A stretch of 59,510 bases of DNA from CALROG01 sp943369755 (GCA_943369755.1 CALROG020000024.1:1-59510), one strand, 5' to 3'. Numbered from the stretch's first letter, positions 1 through 7,739 are shown. Made by a program: numbers and translations. Notes: generated from the letters alone by a model not told the origin.

Positions 1-149
1 AGGGCAAGGAAATGGTCATGCCTGGCGACAACGTGTCGATCATCGTCAAACTGATCAACCCGATCGCCATGCAAGAAGGCCTGCGCTTTGCCATCCGCGA
101 AGGTGGCAAGACCGTGGGCTCGGGTGTGGTTGCAAAGATCCTGGAGTAA
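1..149 (+). CDS. tuf: Elongation factor Tu, C-terminal end (partial)
   Basis: The window opens inside an open frame beginning at base 3. Its last 48 codons match the C-terminal beta-barrel (domain 3) of elongation factor Tu, with blocks such as VMPGDNVSIIVKL, LRFAIREGGKTVGSG and the ending VVAKILE. EF-Tu delivers aminoacyl-tRNA to the ribosome as a GTP complex. The GTPase domain lies outside the window. rpsJ starts only 3 bases after the stop, so tuf and the S10 cluster are probably co-transcribed, as in many Burkholderiales. Identification is secure despite truncation. Confidence 0.97.
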   Translation, partial: GKEMVMPGDNVSIIVKLINPIAMQEGLRFAIREGGKTVGSGVVAKILE

Positions 150-152
150 GCC

Positions 153-467
153 ATGTCTACCAAGCAAAAAATCCGCATCCGCCTCAAAGCTTTCGACTAC
201 AAGCTGATCGACCAGTCGGCCGCCGAAATCGTTGATACCGCAAAACGCACGGGCGCTATCGTCAAGGGCCCGGTGCCCCTGCCCACGCGCATGAAGCGCT
301 TTGACATCCTGCGCTCACCGCACGTCAACAAGACCAGCCGCGACCAGTTCGAAATCCGTACCCATCAGCGCCTGATGGACATCATCGACCCAACCGACAA
401 GACGGTGGACGCATTGATGAAGCTGGATCTGCCAGCGGGCGTGGACGTGGAAATCAAACTGCAGTAA
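153..467 (+). CDS. rpsJ: 30S ribosomal protein S10
   Basis: This 104-residue protein has the usual S10 length and starts MSTKQKIRIRLKAFDYKLID. It carries the conserved segment GPVPLPTRMKRFDILRSPHV and ends in the typical EIKLQ. S10 sits in the head of the small ribosomal subunit and, in bacteria that have the Nus complex, pairs with NusB in antitermination. It is the first gene of the S10 operon here, directly after tuf. Unlike the rest of the operon it is separated from the next gene (rplC) by about 200 bases containing a good promoter. Confidence 0.99.
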   Translation: MSTKQKIRIRLKAFDYKLIDQSAAEIVDTAKRTGAIVKGPVPLPTRMKRFDILRSPHVNKTSRDQFEIRTHQRLMDIIDPTDKTVDALMKLDLPAGVDVEIKLQ

Positions 468-497
468 GCGCCTCAAGCGCCGAAACCCAACGCGGGC

Positions 498-526
498 TTG
501 CTTGAAAAGGCAGTCCGCGTTATAAT
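498..526 (+). promoter_or_regulatory. Sigma70-type promoter upstream of rplC
   Basis: TTGCTT at 498-503 and a perfect TATAAT at 521-526 are separated by exactly 17 bases, in the 204-base gap between rpsJ and rplC. This predicts a start site near 533 and a leader of about 140 bases before the rplC ATG at 672. The leader could hold a ribosomal-protein binding structure (L4 regulates S10 operons in enterobacteria), but no such structure was verified here. Confidence 0.7.
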
Positions 527-671
527 TTAAGGCTCTGCTTGATTTGGTCGGTTTGCCGACTCTGAATCGGCGGGGATTTATCAACCTTCTTTCACATCGG
601 CCTGTGATTCGCACGGGTACGAAGCGCTGTCGCCAATTGCAGTGGCAGCGGTGGAAGTTTTGGAGAAACAA

Positions 672-1355
672 ATGAGTCTGAGCAACTCCCTGGGGTTGCT
701 GGGCCGCAAGGTGGGCATGATGCGCCTGTTCACCGATGATGGGGACGCAGTTCCTGTCACGGTGGTGGATGTGTCCAACAACCGTGTGACCCAGATCAAA
801 ACCCAAGACAACGACGGCTACGTGGCCCTGCAGGTCACGTTCGGCGCACGCAAAGCTTCGCGTGTAACCAAGCCGGCGGCTGGCCACCTCGCCAAGGCGG
901 GTGTTGAGGCCGGTGAAATCATCCGTGAATTCCGCGTCACTGCCGATACCGCCGCCCAGTACAAAGCGGGCGCCACCGTTGCGGTGTCCGCGTTGTTCGC
1001 TGTGGGCCAAAAGGTGGACGTGCAGGGCACGACCATCGGCAAGGGCTTTGCTGGCACGATCAAGCGTCACCACATGAGTTCGCAGCGCGCGTCGCACGGT
1101 AACAGCCGTTCGCATAACGTGCCCGGCTCCATTGGTATGGCCCAGGATCCCGGCCGCGTGTTCCCTGGCAAGCGCATGACGGGCCACCTGGGTGACGACA
1201 TCGTTACCACCCAAAACCTGGACGTGTTTCGTATCGACGAAGCCCGCCAGCTACTGCTGATCAAGGGCGCGGTTCCTGGCTCCAAAGGCGGTTTCGTGAC
1301 TGTACGTCCGGCCGTCAAGGTACGCCCGGAAGCGGCTAGCAAGGGAGCGAAGTAA
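672..1355 (+). CDS. rplC: 50S ribosomal protein L3
   Basis: This 227-residue L3 starts MSLSNSLGLLGRKVGMMRLF. The ATG at 672 is chosen because a GGAG ribosome-binding site lies just upstream (662-665) and the family begins this way; an upstream in-frame ATG at 642 only adds ten non-conserved residues. The conserved loop HGNSRSHNVPGSIGMAQDPG, which includes the glutamine methylated by PrmB in E. coli, and GRVFPGKRM are present. L3 is an early assembly protein near the peptidyl-transferase centre. The stop codon shares one base with the rplD start. Confidence 0.98.
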   Translation: MSLSNSLGLLGRKVGMMRLFTDDGDAVPVTVVDVSNNRVTQIKTQDNDGYVALQVTFGARKASRVTKPAAGHLAKAGVEAGEIIREFRVTADTAAQYKAGATVAVSALFAVGQKVDVQGTTIGKGFAGTIKRHHMSSQRASHGNSRSHNVPGSIGMAQDPGRVFPGKRMTGHLGDDIVTTQNLDVFRIDEARQLLLIKGAVPGSKGGFVTVRPAVKVRPEAASKGAK

Positions 1356-1975
1356 TGCAACTTGAACTCCTGAACGAACAAGGCCAGGCCGCGTCCAAGT
1401 ACGACGCCCCCGAGACCGTGTTTGGCCGTGAATACAACGAAGATCTGGTTCACCAGATCGTCGTTGCTTTCCAGGCCAATGCGCGCCAGGGCACCCGTGC
1501 CCAAAAGGACCGTGAGCAGGTCAAGCACTCGACCAAGAAGCCGTTCAAACAAAAGGGAACGGGCCGCGCCCGTGCCGGTATGACCTCTTCGCCACTGTGG
1601 CGCGGCGGCGGCCGGATTTTCCCGAACAGCCCGGAAGAAAACTTCACCCAGAAGATCAACAAGAAGATGTACCGCGCTGGTATGGCGTCCATCTTCTCGC
1701 AGTTGGCCCGCGAAGGCCGGCTGGCTGTAGTTGATTCCATGAAGGTAGATTCGCCCAAGACCAAGCAGCTGGCTGCCCGCTTCAAGGCCATGAACCTTGA
1801 GTCGGTGCTGGTCATCGCTGAGGAAGTGGACGAGAACCTGTACCTCGCGTCGCGCAACCTGGTGAACGTGCTCGTTGTTGAGCCGCGTTACGCCGACCCG
1901 CTTTCGCTGGTGCACTACAAAAAGGTGCTGGTCACCAAGGGTGCCATCGACAAGCTCAAGGAGATGTTCGCATGA
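1355..1975 (+). CDS. rplD: 50S ribosomal protein L4
   Basis: This 206-residue L4 has the conserved basic loop KKPFKQKGTGRARAGMTSSP followed by LWRGGGRIFPNSPEENF. That extended loop reaches into the exit tunnel in known structures. L4 is the autogenous regulator of the S10 operon in E. coli; whether it acts so here is unknown. Its ATG overlaps the rplC stop by one base and its stop overlaps the rplW start (ATGA), indicating translational coupling. Confidence 0.98.
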   Translation: MQLELLNEQGQAASKYDAPETVFGREYNEDLVHQIVVAFQANARQGTRAQKDREQVKHSTKKPFKQKGTGRARAGMTSSPLWRGGGRIFPNSPEENFTQKINKKMYRAGMASIFSQLAREGRLAVVDSMKVDSPKTKQLAARFKAMNLESVLVIAEEVDENLYLASRNLVNVLVVEPRYADPLSLVHYKKVLVTKGAIDKLKEMFA

Positions 1976-2307
1976 GCCGCGTGAACCCTACCCCCGAACA
2001 ACGCAAGTTCGACGAAGGCCGTCTGATGCAGGTTCTGGTCGCGCCGATCGTGTCCGAAAAGGCCACCTCGATTGCCGACAAGTCCAACGCCGTGACTTTC
2101 AAGGTGTTGCAAGACGCCACCAAACCCGAGATCAAGGCCGCTGTGGAATTGATGTTCAAGGTTGAAGTCAAGGCCGTCTCAGTGGTCAATACCAAGGGCA
2201 AGGCCAAGCGCTTTGGCAAATCCAATGGCCGCCGCGACAACGTGCGCAAGGCTTACGTGATGCTCAAGCCGGGCCAAGAGCTCAACCTCGCAGGGGAGGC
2301 CGCGTAA
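1972..2307 (+). CDS. rplW: 50S ribosomal protein L23
   Basis: L23 of 111 residues, about ten longer than E. coli L23 because of an N-terminal extension (MSRVNPTPEQRKFDEGRLMQ). The conserved core VLVAPIVSEKAT, AVTFKVLQDATKPEIKAAVE and VNTKGKAKRFG is intact. L23 lies at the polypeptide exit and is the docking site for trigger factor and SRP. The ATG overlaps the rplD stop by four bases. A second in-frame ATG at codon 19 is possible but lacks the coupling overlap. Confidence 0.97.
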   Translation: MSRVNPTPEQRKFDEGRLMQVLVAPIVSEKATSIADKSNAVTFKVLQDATKPEIKAAVELMFKVEVKAVSVVNTKGKAKRFGKSNGRRDNVRKAYVMLKPGQELNLAGEAA

Positions 2308-2321
2308 GCGCGGAATAGATC

Positions 2322-3146
2322 ATGGCAGTCATCAAGATGAAACCCACTTCGCCCGGCCAACGCGCCGTGGTGAAGGTAACCCGTGACCACCTGTACAAGG
2401 GCGAAGCCTATGCTCCGCTGCTGGAGCCCCAGCACCAGAAGTCAGGCCGCAACAACAATGGTCACATCACCACCCGTCACAAGGGCGGTGGTCACAAGCA
2501 TCACTACCGCGTGGTGGACTTTGTCCGCAACAAGGATGGCATCCCGGCCAAGGTGGAGCGCATTGAATACGACCCGAACCGTACGGCGCACATTGCACTG
2601 GTGTGCTATGCCGACGGCGAGCGTCGCTACATCATTGCGCCGCGTGGTCTGGAAGTCGGTGCGGCCCTGCTGAGCGGCGCGGAAGCGCCGATCCGTGCCG
2701 GCAACACACTGCCGATCCGCAACATTCCGGTCGGTTCTACCATTCACTGCATCGAGCTCAAGCCCGGTGCCGGTGCCCAGATCGCCCGCTCGGCCGGCAC
2801 CTCGGCCACGCTGCTGGCCCGTGAAGGCACTTACGCCCAGGTTCGCATGCGTTCGGGTGAAGTCCGCAAGGTTCACATTGAGTGCCGCGCCACCATCGGT
2901 GAAGTTGCCAACGAAGAGCACAGCCTGCGCCAACTGGGCAAGGCCGGTGTGAAGCGCTGGATGGGTATCCGCCCGACCGTACGTGGCGTTGCCATGAACC
3001 CGGTCGATCACCCGCACGGTGGCGGCGAAGGCCGTACCGGTGAGGGCCGTCATGCCGTGGATCCTTGGGGCAATCTGACCAAGGGCTATCGCACCCGTAA
3101 CAACAAGCGCACACAAGTGATGATTGTGTCGCGTCGCAAGAAGTAA
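2322..3146 (+). CDS. rplB: 50S ribosomal protein L2
   Basis: L2 of 274 residues, the standard length, starting MAVIKMKPTSPGQRAVVKV. The C-terminal signature VDHPHGGGEGRTGEGRHAVD contains the histidine region implicated in peptidyl-transferase centre function. The OB-fold segment NKDGIPAKVERIEYDPNR and the SH3-like segment GAEAPIRAGNTLPIRNIPVG are intact. It lies 14 bases after rplW and 11 before rpsS in the same operon. Confidence 0.99.
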   Translation: MAVIKMKPTSPGQRAVVKVTRDHLYKGEAYAPLLEPQHQKSGRNNNGHITTRHKGGGHKHHYRVVDFVRNKDGIPAKVERIEYDPNRTAHIALVCYADGERRYIIAPRGLEVGAALLSGAEAPIRAGNTLPIRNIPVGSTIHCIELKPGAGAQIARSAGTSATLLAREGTYAQVRMRSGEVRKVHIECRATIGEVANEEHSLRQLGKAGVKRWMGIRPTVRGVAMNPVDHPHGGGEGRTGEGRHAVDPWGNLTKGYRTRNNKRTQVMIVSRRKK

Positions 3147-3157
3147 GGGACAGCAAC

Positions 3158-3436
3158 ATGACTCGCTCTCTCAAAAAGGGTCCATTTGTTGACCATCACC
3201 TTGTGGCCAAGGCCGACAAGGCTGTGACGACGAAGGACAAAAAGCCGATCAAGACCTGGTCGCGTCGCTCCATGATCCTGCCCGAGTTCATCGGGCTGAC
3301 GATCGCTGTGCACAACGGCAAGCAGCACGTGCCGGTCTACATCACCGACCAGATGGTGGGCCACAAGCTGGGTGAGTTCGCCTTGACGCGCACCTTCAAG
3401 GGTCACCCGGCGGACAAAAAAGTCCAGAAGAAGTAA
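3158..3436 (+). CDS. rpsS: 30S ribosomal protein S19
   Basis: S19 of 92 residues, starting MTRSLKKGPFVDHHLVAKAD, with the conserved segments TWSRRSMILPEFIGLTIAVH, GKQHVPVYITDQMVGHKLG and EFALTRTFKGHP. S19 is in the small-subunit head and contacts S13 and the A-site tRNA region. The spacing from rplB (11 bases) and to rplV (9 bases to the preferred start) is typical of this operon. Confidence 0.99.
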   Translation: MTRSLKKGPFVDHHLVAKADKAVTTKDKKPIKTWSRRSMILPEFIGLTIAVHNGKQHVPVYITDQMVGHKLGEFALTRTFKGHPADKKVQKK

Positions 3437-3445
3437 GGAATGACC

Positions 3446-3775
3446 ATGGAAACACGTGCAGTCCTCAAAGGCGTCCGCCTGTCGGTCGACAAGGGCCGTC
3501 TGGTCGCTGATCTGATTCGCGGCAAGAAGGTTGACCAGGCGCTCAACGTTCTGGAATTCACCCAGAAAAAAGCCGCAGTGATCATCAAGAAAGTGCTGGA
3601 GTCCGCAATTGCGAACGCCGAGCACAACGACGGTGCCGACATCGACGAACTGAAGGTCAAGACCATCTACGTCGAACAAGGCGCTTCACTCAAGCGCTTC
3701 ACCGCGCGCGCCAAAGGCCGCGGCAACCGTATCGTCAAGCCCACGTGCCATGTGTACGTGACGGTTGGCAACTAA
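3446..3775 (+). CDS. rplV: 50S ribosomal protein L22
   Basis: L22 of 109 residues. Two ATGs lie close together: one at 3440 directly abuts the AGGA ribosome-binding site, while the ATG at 3446 has six-base spacing and gives the family-typical start METRAVLKGVRLSVDKGRLV, so 3446 is chosen. The tip of the beta-hairpin that lines the exit tunnel, with ARAKGRGNRIVKPTCH, is present near the C-terminus. L22 lies between S19 and S3 as in other S10 operons. Confidence 0.97.
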   Translation: METRAVLKGVRLSVDKGRLVADLIRGKKVDQALNVLEFTQKKAAVIIKKVLESAIANAEHNDGADIDELKVKTIYVEQGASLKRFTARAKGRGNRIVKPTCHVYVTVGN

Positions 3776-3792
3776 CAGGGCCTGGAACAAAT

Positions 3793-4692
3793 ATGGGACA
3801 AAAAATCCACCCTACCGGCTTTCGCCTGTCGGTCAGCCGTAACTGGGCCAGCCGCTGGTACGCCAATAACCGTGACTTCGCCGGCATGCTGGCCGAAGAC
3901 ATCAAGGTGCGCGAGTATCTTAAGGCCAAGCTCAAGAATGCAGCGGTTTCGCGCGTGCTGATCGAGCGCCCCGCCAAAAGCGCCCGCATCACCATCTTCT
4001 CGGCTCGCCCGGGTGTGGTGATCGGCAAGAAGGGCGAAGATATCGAAGCCCTGAAGAAAGAGCTCGGCAAGCGTCTGGGCGTGCCAGTGGCAGTGAACAT
4101 CGAGGAAGTGCGCAAGCCTGAAATCGACGCTCAACTGATTTCCGACAGCATTACCCAGCAGCTTGAAAAGCGCATCATGTTTCGCCGCGCCATGAAGCGC
4201 GCGATGCAAAACGCCATGCGTCTGGGTGCTCAGGGCATCAAGATCATGTCGTCTGGTCGTCTGAACGGTATCGAAATTGCTCGCTGCGAGTGGTACCGCG
4301 AAGGGCGCGTGCCACTTCACACGCTGCGCGCTGACATCGATTACGGCTTCTCGGAAGCCAAGACCACCTACGGCGTTATCGGCGTCAAGGTCTGGGTCTA
4401 CAAGGGAGACACTCTTGGCCGTAATGATGCGCCAATGGCTGAAACACCGCGCCCCGATGACGAGCGCCGCCCCCGTGGCCCGCGTCGCGACGCCCGTCCG
4501 GGCGACCGCCCGGCCGGTGACCGTCGTGGTGGCCCGCGCCGCCCCGCTGGCGCAGGCAACGTGGCACCTGCTGATGGCAGCGACAAACCCGCAGAAGCAA
4601 CAGGTGCTGCTGATGCACCGAAAACTACCGTTAAGCGCGTTCGCAAAGTCGCCGCGCCGGCCGCTCCCGCTGCCGACGGTAAAGGAGAATAA
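3793..4692 (+). CDS. rpsC: 30S ribosomal protein S3 with long basic C-terminal tail
   Basis: S3 of 299 residues; E. coli S3 has 233. The start MGQKIHPTGFRLSVSRNW is diagnostic. The type II KH domain has its GKKG loop at about residues 78-81, and the S3 C-terminal domain runs to about residue 214. Residues 215-299 form an extra low-complexity tail rich in Pro, Arg, Asp and Ala, with repeated RRP, RPGD and GDR groups, then an Ala/Lys stretch ending DGKGE. S3 lines the mRNA entry channel. Extended S3 tails are known in Burkholderiales, so the tail is unusual rather than aberrant. Confidence 0.98.
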   Translation: MGQKIHPTGFRLSVSRNWASRWYANNRDFAGMLAEDIKVREYLKAKLKNAAVSRVLIERPAKSARITIFSARPGVVIGKKGEDIEALKKELGKRLGVPVAVNIEEVRKPEIDAQLISDSITQQLEKRIMFRRAMKRAMQNAMRLGAQGIKIMSSGRLNGIEIARCEWYREGRVPLHTLRADIDYGFSEAKTTYGVIGVKVWVYKGDTLGRNDAPMAETPRPDDERRPRGPRRDARPGDRPAGDRRGGPRRPAGAGNVAPADGSDKPAEATGAADAPKTTVKRVRKVAAPAAPAADGKGE

Positions 4693-4694
4693 CT

Positions 4695-5111
4695 ATGCTG
4701 CAACCCGCTCGTCGCAAATATCGCAAAGAGCAGAAGGGCCGTAACACCGGCATCGCCACCCGGGGCAACTCGGTGGCATTCGGTGACTTCGGTCTCAAGT
4801 GCACGGATCGTGGCCGTCTGACGGCCCGCCAGATCGAGGCCGCACGTCGTGCGATCTCCCGTCACGTCAAGCGTGGCGGCCGTATCTGGATCCGTGTGTT
4901 CCCGGACAAGCCGATCTCCACCAAGCCCGCTGAAGTGCGCATGGGTAACGGCAAAGGCAACCCCGAATACTACGTGGCTGAAATCCAGCCCGGCAAAGTG
5001 GTGTTCGAAATTGTTGGTGTGCCCGAGGAACTGGCCCGCGAAGCGTTCCGCCTGGCTGCCGCCAAGCTGCCGCTGCGCACCACGTTCGTTAGCCGCATGA
5101 TCGGCCAGTAA
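4695..5111 (+). CDS. rplP: 50S ribosomal protein L16
   Basis: L16 of 138 residues, starting MLQPARRKYRKEQKGRNTGI. It shows the conserved RGGRIWIRVFPDKPISTKPA and MGNGKGNPEYYVAEIQPGK. L16 organises the A-site tRNA region of the large subunit. It starts two bases after the rpsC stop, with the ribosome-binding site (aaaggaga) inside the end of rpsC, so translation is probably coupled. Confidence 0.99.
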   Translation: MLQPARRKYRKEQKGRNTGIATRGNSVAFGDFGLKCTDRGRLTARQIEAARRAISRHVKRGGRIWIRVFPDKPISTKPAEVRMGNGKGNPEYYVAEIQPGKVVFEIVGVPEELAREAFRLAAAKLPLRTTFVSRMIGQ

Positions 5112-5127
5112 TCAGGAGTATGAAGAA

Positions 5128-5334
5128 ATGAAAGCTGCTGAACTGCGCCAAAAAGACGTTGCCGGCCTCCAAACCGAAGTGAAAGAGTTGCAAAAAGCTC
5201 ACTTCGGACTGCGTATGCAGAAGGCCACGCAACAATTGAACAACACCGCCACGCTGCGCTCGACGCGCCGTGACATTGCCCGCGCCAAGACCATCCTTGC
5301 TGAAAAGCAGGCTGCGTCCACGGCCGCCAAGTAA
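5128..5334 (+). CDS. rpmC: 50S ribosomal protein L29
   Basis: L29 of 68 residues, a two-helix protein starting MKAAELRQKDVAGLQTEVKE. It contains the conserved LRMQKATQQLNNTATLRSTR and RRDIARAKTIL. It sits near the exit tunnel next to L23. It begins 16 bases after rplP with an AGGAGTA ribosome-binding site and is followed three bases later by the weak upstream GTG and then the ATG of rpsQ. Confidence 0.98.
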   Translation: MKAAELRQKDVAGLQTEVKELQKAHFGLRMQKATQQLNNTATLRSTRRDIARAKTILAEKQAASTAAK

Positions 5335-5343
5335 GGAGTGACC

Positions 5344-5613
5344 ATGACGGAAGCTAAAAAATCCCTCAAGCGCACCTTGATTGGCAAGGTGGTCAGCGAC
5401 AAGCGTGCCAAGACCGTGACGGTCCTGGTTGAGCGCCGTGTGAAACACGAGCTCTACGGCAAGATTGTTGCCAAGACGAGCAAGTACCACGCCCATGACG
5501 AAAAGGGCGAATACCACACCGGTGACGTGATCGAGATTACCGAGAGCCGTCCGATCTCCAAGACCAAGAACTGGGTTGTGACCCGCTTGGTCGAGAAGGC
5601 GATAGCGATTTAA
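5344..5613 (+). CDS. rpsQ: 30S ribosomal protein S17
   Basis: S17 of 89 residues, starting MTEAKKSLKRTLIGKVVSDK, an OB-fold protein with the conserved KTVTVLVERRVKHELYGKIV and DVIEITESRPISKTK. The ATG at 5344 is preferred over the GTG at 5338, because the GGAG at 5334-5337 is correctly spaced only for the ATG. It is the last gene of the cluster. In most bacteria rplN, rplX, rplE and the rest of the spc genes follow; here a terminator and an unrelated peroxiredoxin gene follow. Confidence 0.98.
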   Translation: MTEAKKSLKRTLIGKVVSDKRAKTVTVLVERRVKHELYGKIVAKTSKYHAHDEKGEYHTGDVIEITESRPISKTKNWVVTRLVEKAIAI

Positions 5614-5636
5614 CCTCGTCGTTGTCTCCGGAATAA

Positions 5637-5668
5637 AAAACGGCCCACAATGTGGGTCGTTTTGCTTT
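5637..5668 (+). terminator. Rho-independent terminator of the S10 operon
   Basis: Directly after rpsQ, an inverted repeat with arms AACGGCCCAC and GTGGGTCGTT (one G-T pair) is preceded by A6 and followed by TTTTGCTTT. It would end S10-operon transcription before the peroxiredoxin gene. Confidence 0.8.
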
Positions 5669-5740
5669 GGCGAGACAGGCGCTGCGCGTCACTGCTGGCC
5701 AAATCTCAATCTGTTCGATCAAATCTATTTGGAGACCCCC

Positions 5741-6247
5741 ATGATCAAAGTTGGAGACGCCCTTCCTGCCGGTACCCTGATGGAGTACTCCGAAGTCGAA
5801 GGCGAAGGGTGCAGCATCGGCCCCAACGCAGTCGACGTTGCCAAGGCCGCAGCGGGCAAGACAATTGCGTTGTTCGCGCTGCCTGGTGCCTACACCCCGA
5901 CTTGCTCGGCCAAACATGTGCCGGGCTATGTTGAGAAGTTTGACGACCTCAAGGCCGCTGGTGTGGACGAGATCTGGTGCGTCAGCGTGAACGACGCGTT
6001 TGTCATGGGGGCTTGGGCCCGTGACCAAAAAACCGGGGCCAAGGTCCGCATGCTGGCTGACGGTAGCGCCGACTTCACCAAGGCCACTGGCCTGACGCTG
6101 GACCTTACCGCCCGTGGCATGGGCCTGCGCAGCAACCGCTACTCGATGCTGGTCAAGGACGGCAAGGTCACCAGCCTCAATATTGAAGCGCCAGGCAAGT
6201 TCGAGGTTAGCGACGCCGCTACGATGCTGGCCCAGGCCAAGGTCTGA
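5741..6247 (+). CDS. Peroxiredoxin, Prx5/AhpC-TSA type
   Basis: A 168-residue thioredoxin-fold peroxidase. The segment FALPGAYTPTCSAKHVPGY holds the peroxidatic cysteine at about position 55 in the PxxxT/SxxC-like motif of the Prx5 group. The downstream SVNDAFVMGAWARDQ and RSNRYSMLVKDGKV are also family-typical. It reduces H2O2 and organic peroxides using glutathione/glutaredoxin or thioredoxin; no fused glutaredoxin domain is present. The start at 5741 has a GGAG at 5731-5734. It is a single gene between the S10 terminator and palindromic element A. Confidence 0.93.
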   Translation: MIKVGDALPAGTLMEYSEVEGEGCSIGPNAVDVAKAAAGKTIALFALPGAYTPTCSAKHVPGYVEKFDDLKAAGVDEIWCVSVNDAFVMGAWARDQKTGAKVRMLADGSADFTKATGLTLDLTARGMGLRSNRYSMLVKDGKVTSLNIEAPGKFEVSDAATMLAQAKV

Positions 6248-6258
6248 ATTCGTGAGCC

Positions 6259-6310
6259 GCTATAAATTTTATAGCGACTCACGCAATACCCATGCGGGCT
6301 AGAGCCAAAA
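6259..6310 (+). repeat. Palindromic element copy A
   Basis: GCTATAAATTTTATAGC at 6259-6275 is a perfect 17-nt palindrome. The tail includes CACGCA, then CATGCGGGCT and AGAGCC. The element lies between the convergent peroxiredoxin and acetyltransferase genes and ends three bases before the acetyltransferase stop codon. It is the best-preserved copy and could act as a bidirectional terminator. Confidence 0.85.
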
Positions 6311-6312
6311 AT

Positions 6313-6849
6313 CTATAGATTTGCCTTGAGGTAGTGAGCCCCTGCAATGGGGTTATGGTAGTAGGGCGGGATCGCTTCGAATCCCAGTTCGTCGTACAGC
6401 GCACGGGCGGCCTCCATGTCGTCCAGCGTGTCCAGCAGTACGCACTCATAGCCCGCCTGGCGGGCTGCATCAAGTACCGCCTCGGCCAGTTGCCGGCCAA
6501 GCCCGAAGCCACGGAATGCTTTGCGCACATACAGCCGTTTCATTTCCGCTGCGTTCGCGTAGTCAACCGTGTCCAGCGGGCGCATTGCGCAGCAGCCGGC
6601 AATCTGCCCGTCCACCAGCGCCAGCAGCAGCGCGCCACGCGGCTCGTCATAGTCGCCCGGCAGGTTCGCCAGTTCTGAGTCGAAGGACTGAAAGCAGAGG
6701 TCTACCCCAAGCTGGCTCGCGTACTCGCTAAAAATGGCTCGGGTGGCGTCAAGCGCCTCAGCCCCCCGAGGGGTAAATAGCTGGACCTGTGGCGAGTTCA
6801 AGGCGTGTGAACAACGATGTGGAACGCGCAGTTTAGCGCCGCCAAGCAA
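6313..6849 (-). CDS. GNAT-family N-acetyltransferase
   Basis: A 178-residue protein with a GNAT core: LALVDGQIAGCCAMRPLD, then MKRLYVRKAFRGFGLGRQLA, which includes the acetyl-CoA pyrophosphate loop (R-x-x-G-x-G), then DTLDDMEAARALYDELGF. The substrate is unknown. The start is uncertain: the longest frame begins at a TTG, and another TTG at 6801 would remove 16 unconserved residues. The stop lies just after palindromic element A. It converges with the peroxiredoxin gene. Confidence 0.88.
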   Translation of the reverse strand: MLGGAKLRVPHRCSHALNSPQVQLFTPRGAEALDATRAIFSEYASQLGVDLCFQSFDSELANLPGDYDEPRGALLLALVDGQIAGCCAMRPLDTVDYANAAEMKRLYVRKAFRGFGLGRQLAEAVLDAARQAGYECVLLDTLDDMEAARALYDELGFEAIPPYYHNPIAGAHYLKANL

Positions 6850-6906
6850 GGTAGTTGTCCCCCAATGCCCCGCAGCTCCCGCAAACAGTTTCGTTAGTAA
6901 GTTTTC

Positions 6907-7563
6907 TCAGCGCACCAGCCAGCTCACAAATCCCGCACAAATGCCAAAAATCACCGCCGCCAGCAGACGTGAGCGCCAGTCGTCCCGCGAGGACGCAACT
7001 TGGTTTCCTGCCTGCTTGTCGCCGTGAATCATGGGCTTGATGAGGTTGTCTTTCTTCTTGATCAGGTAGAACAGGATGGCACCCATGTGCAGCACCACCA
7101 GAGCGATCAGCAGCCATTGGCCAACTTGCTTGTGGTACGAGGTGGCCAGCAGCCCGTTGGCGCTGGACACCAGTTTGTTCAGCGGGCCGGTAAACGAAAT
7201 CTCATCGTCACTCACCAAGCCAGTGGCAACCTGGGCCAACAGCACCGCCAGCATGGCAAAAACCGAGCCGGCACCCAGCGGGTTATGCCCGATCAAATGA
7301 TCTGGATGGGCCCGGCCCTTGAGGTAGTTGATGATGCTGCCCGGGGAGTAGATGAATGACGCAAAACGCGACCAGTAGCCGCCCACCAAACCCCAAACCA
7401 GCCGGAACAGGAGCAACGTTAGAACAGCGTAGCCAATCCGGGCATGCCAGTCGATGATGGAGCCTCCGATCTTGCCGGTGATCACCATCCCGATAACGCA
7501 GGCCACCAGGGCCCAGTGGAAAATACGTGTGGGCAAGTCCCAGACGCGAATTCTGGTTGTCAT
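6907..7563 (-). CDS. Cytochrome b561-type diheme membrane protein
   Basis: A 218-residue integral membrane protein with four strong hydrophobic helices and paired histidines (H16 in IFHWALVACV, H40 in IIDWHARIGY, later SYHKQVGQWL and VVLHMGAILF), the pattern of the Ni-hydrogenase/cytochrome b561 family. A C-terminal anchor (AAVIFGICAGFVSWLVR) is present. It probably passes electrons between quinol and a periplasmic acceptor. The start has a strong GGAGGG site. The neighbouring divergent cytochrome c' is a plausible partner, a gene pairing seen in several proteobacteria. Confidence 0.9.
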   Translation of the reverse strand: MTTRIRVWDLPTRIFHWALVACVIGMVITGKIGGSIIDWHARIGYAVLTLLLFRLVWGLVGGYWSRFASFIYSPGSIINYLKGRAHPDHLIGHNPLGAGSVFAMLAVLLAQVATGLVSDDEISFTGPLNKLVSSANGLLATSYHKQVGQWLLIALVVLHMGAILFYLIKKKDNLIKPMIHGDKQAGNQVASSRDDWRSRLLAAVIFGICAGFVSWLVR

Positions 7564-7739
7564 CAGAGTCCCTCCTGAAGCGGTTTTGACATGTTGCAGG
7601 CTTACATTTTGCTTGGTTTGTAAGGGCAGAACGCGGATTGGTAGATTCCCTTAGTCAATTGCTCATGCTGAACTTTTACAACAAGCCACAATCAACCCGT
7701 CAGGAATAGTCCAACTTTTAACCCACGGAGAAGCAATAC

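Noticed and set aside
315..1214. A 299-codon open frame on the minus strand across rpsJ and rplC
   Set aside because: It is the reverse of highly conserved ribosomal protein genes; the codon pattern of GC-rich DNA leaves long antisense frames open. No family resemblance.
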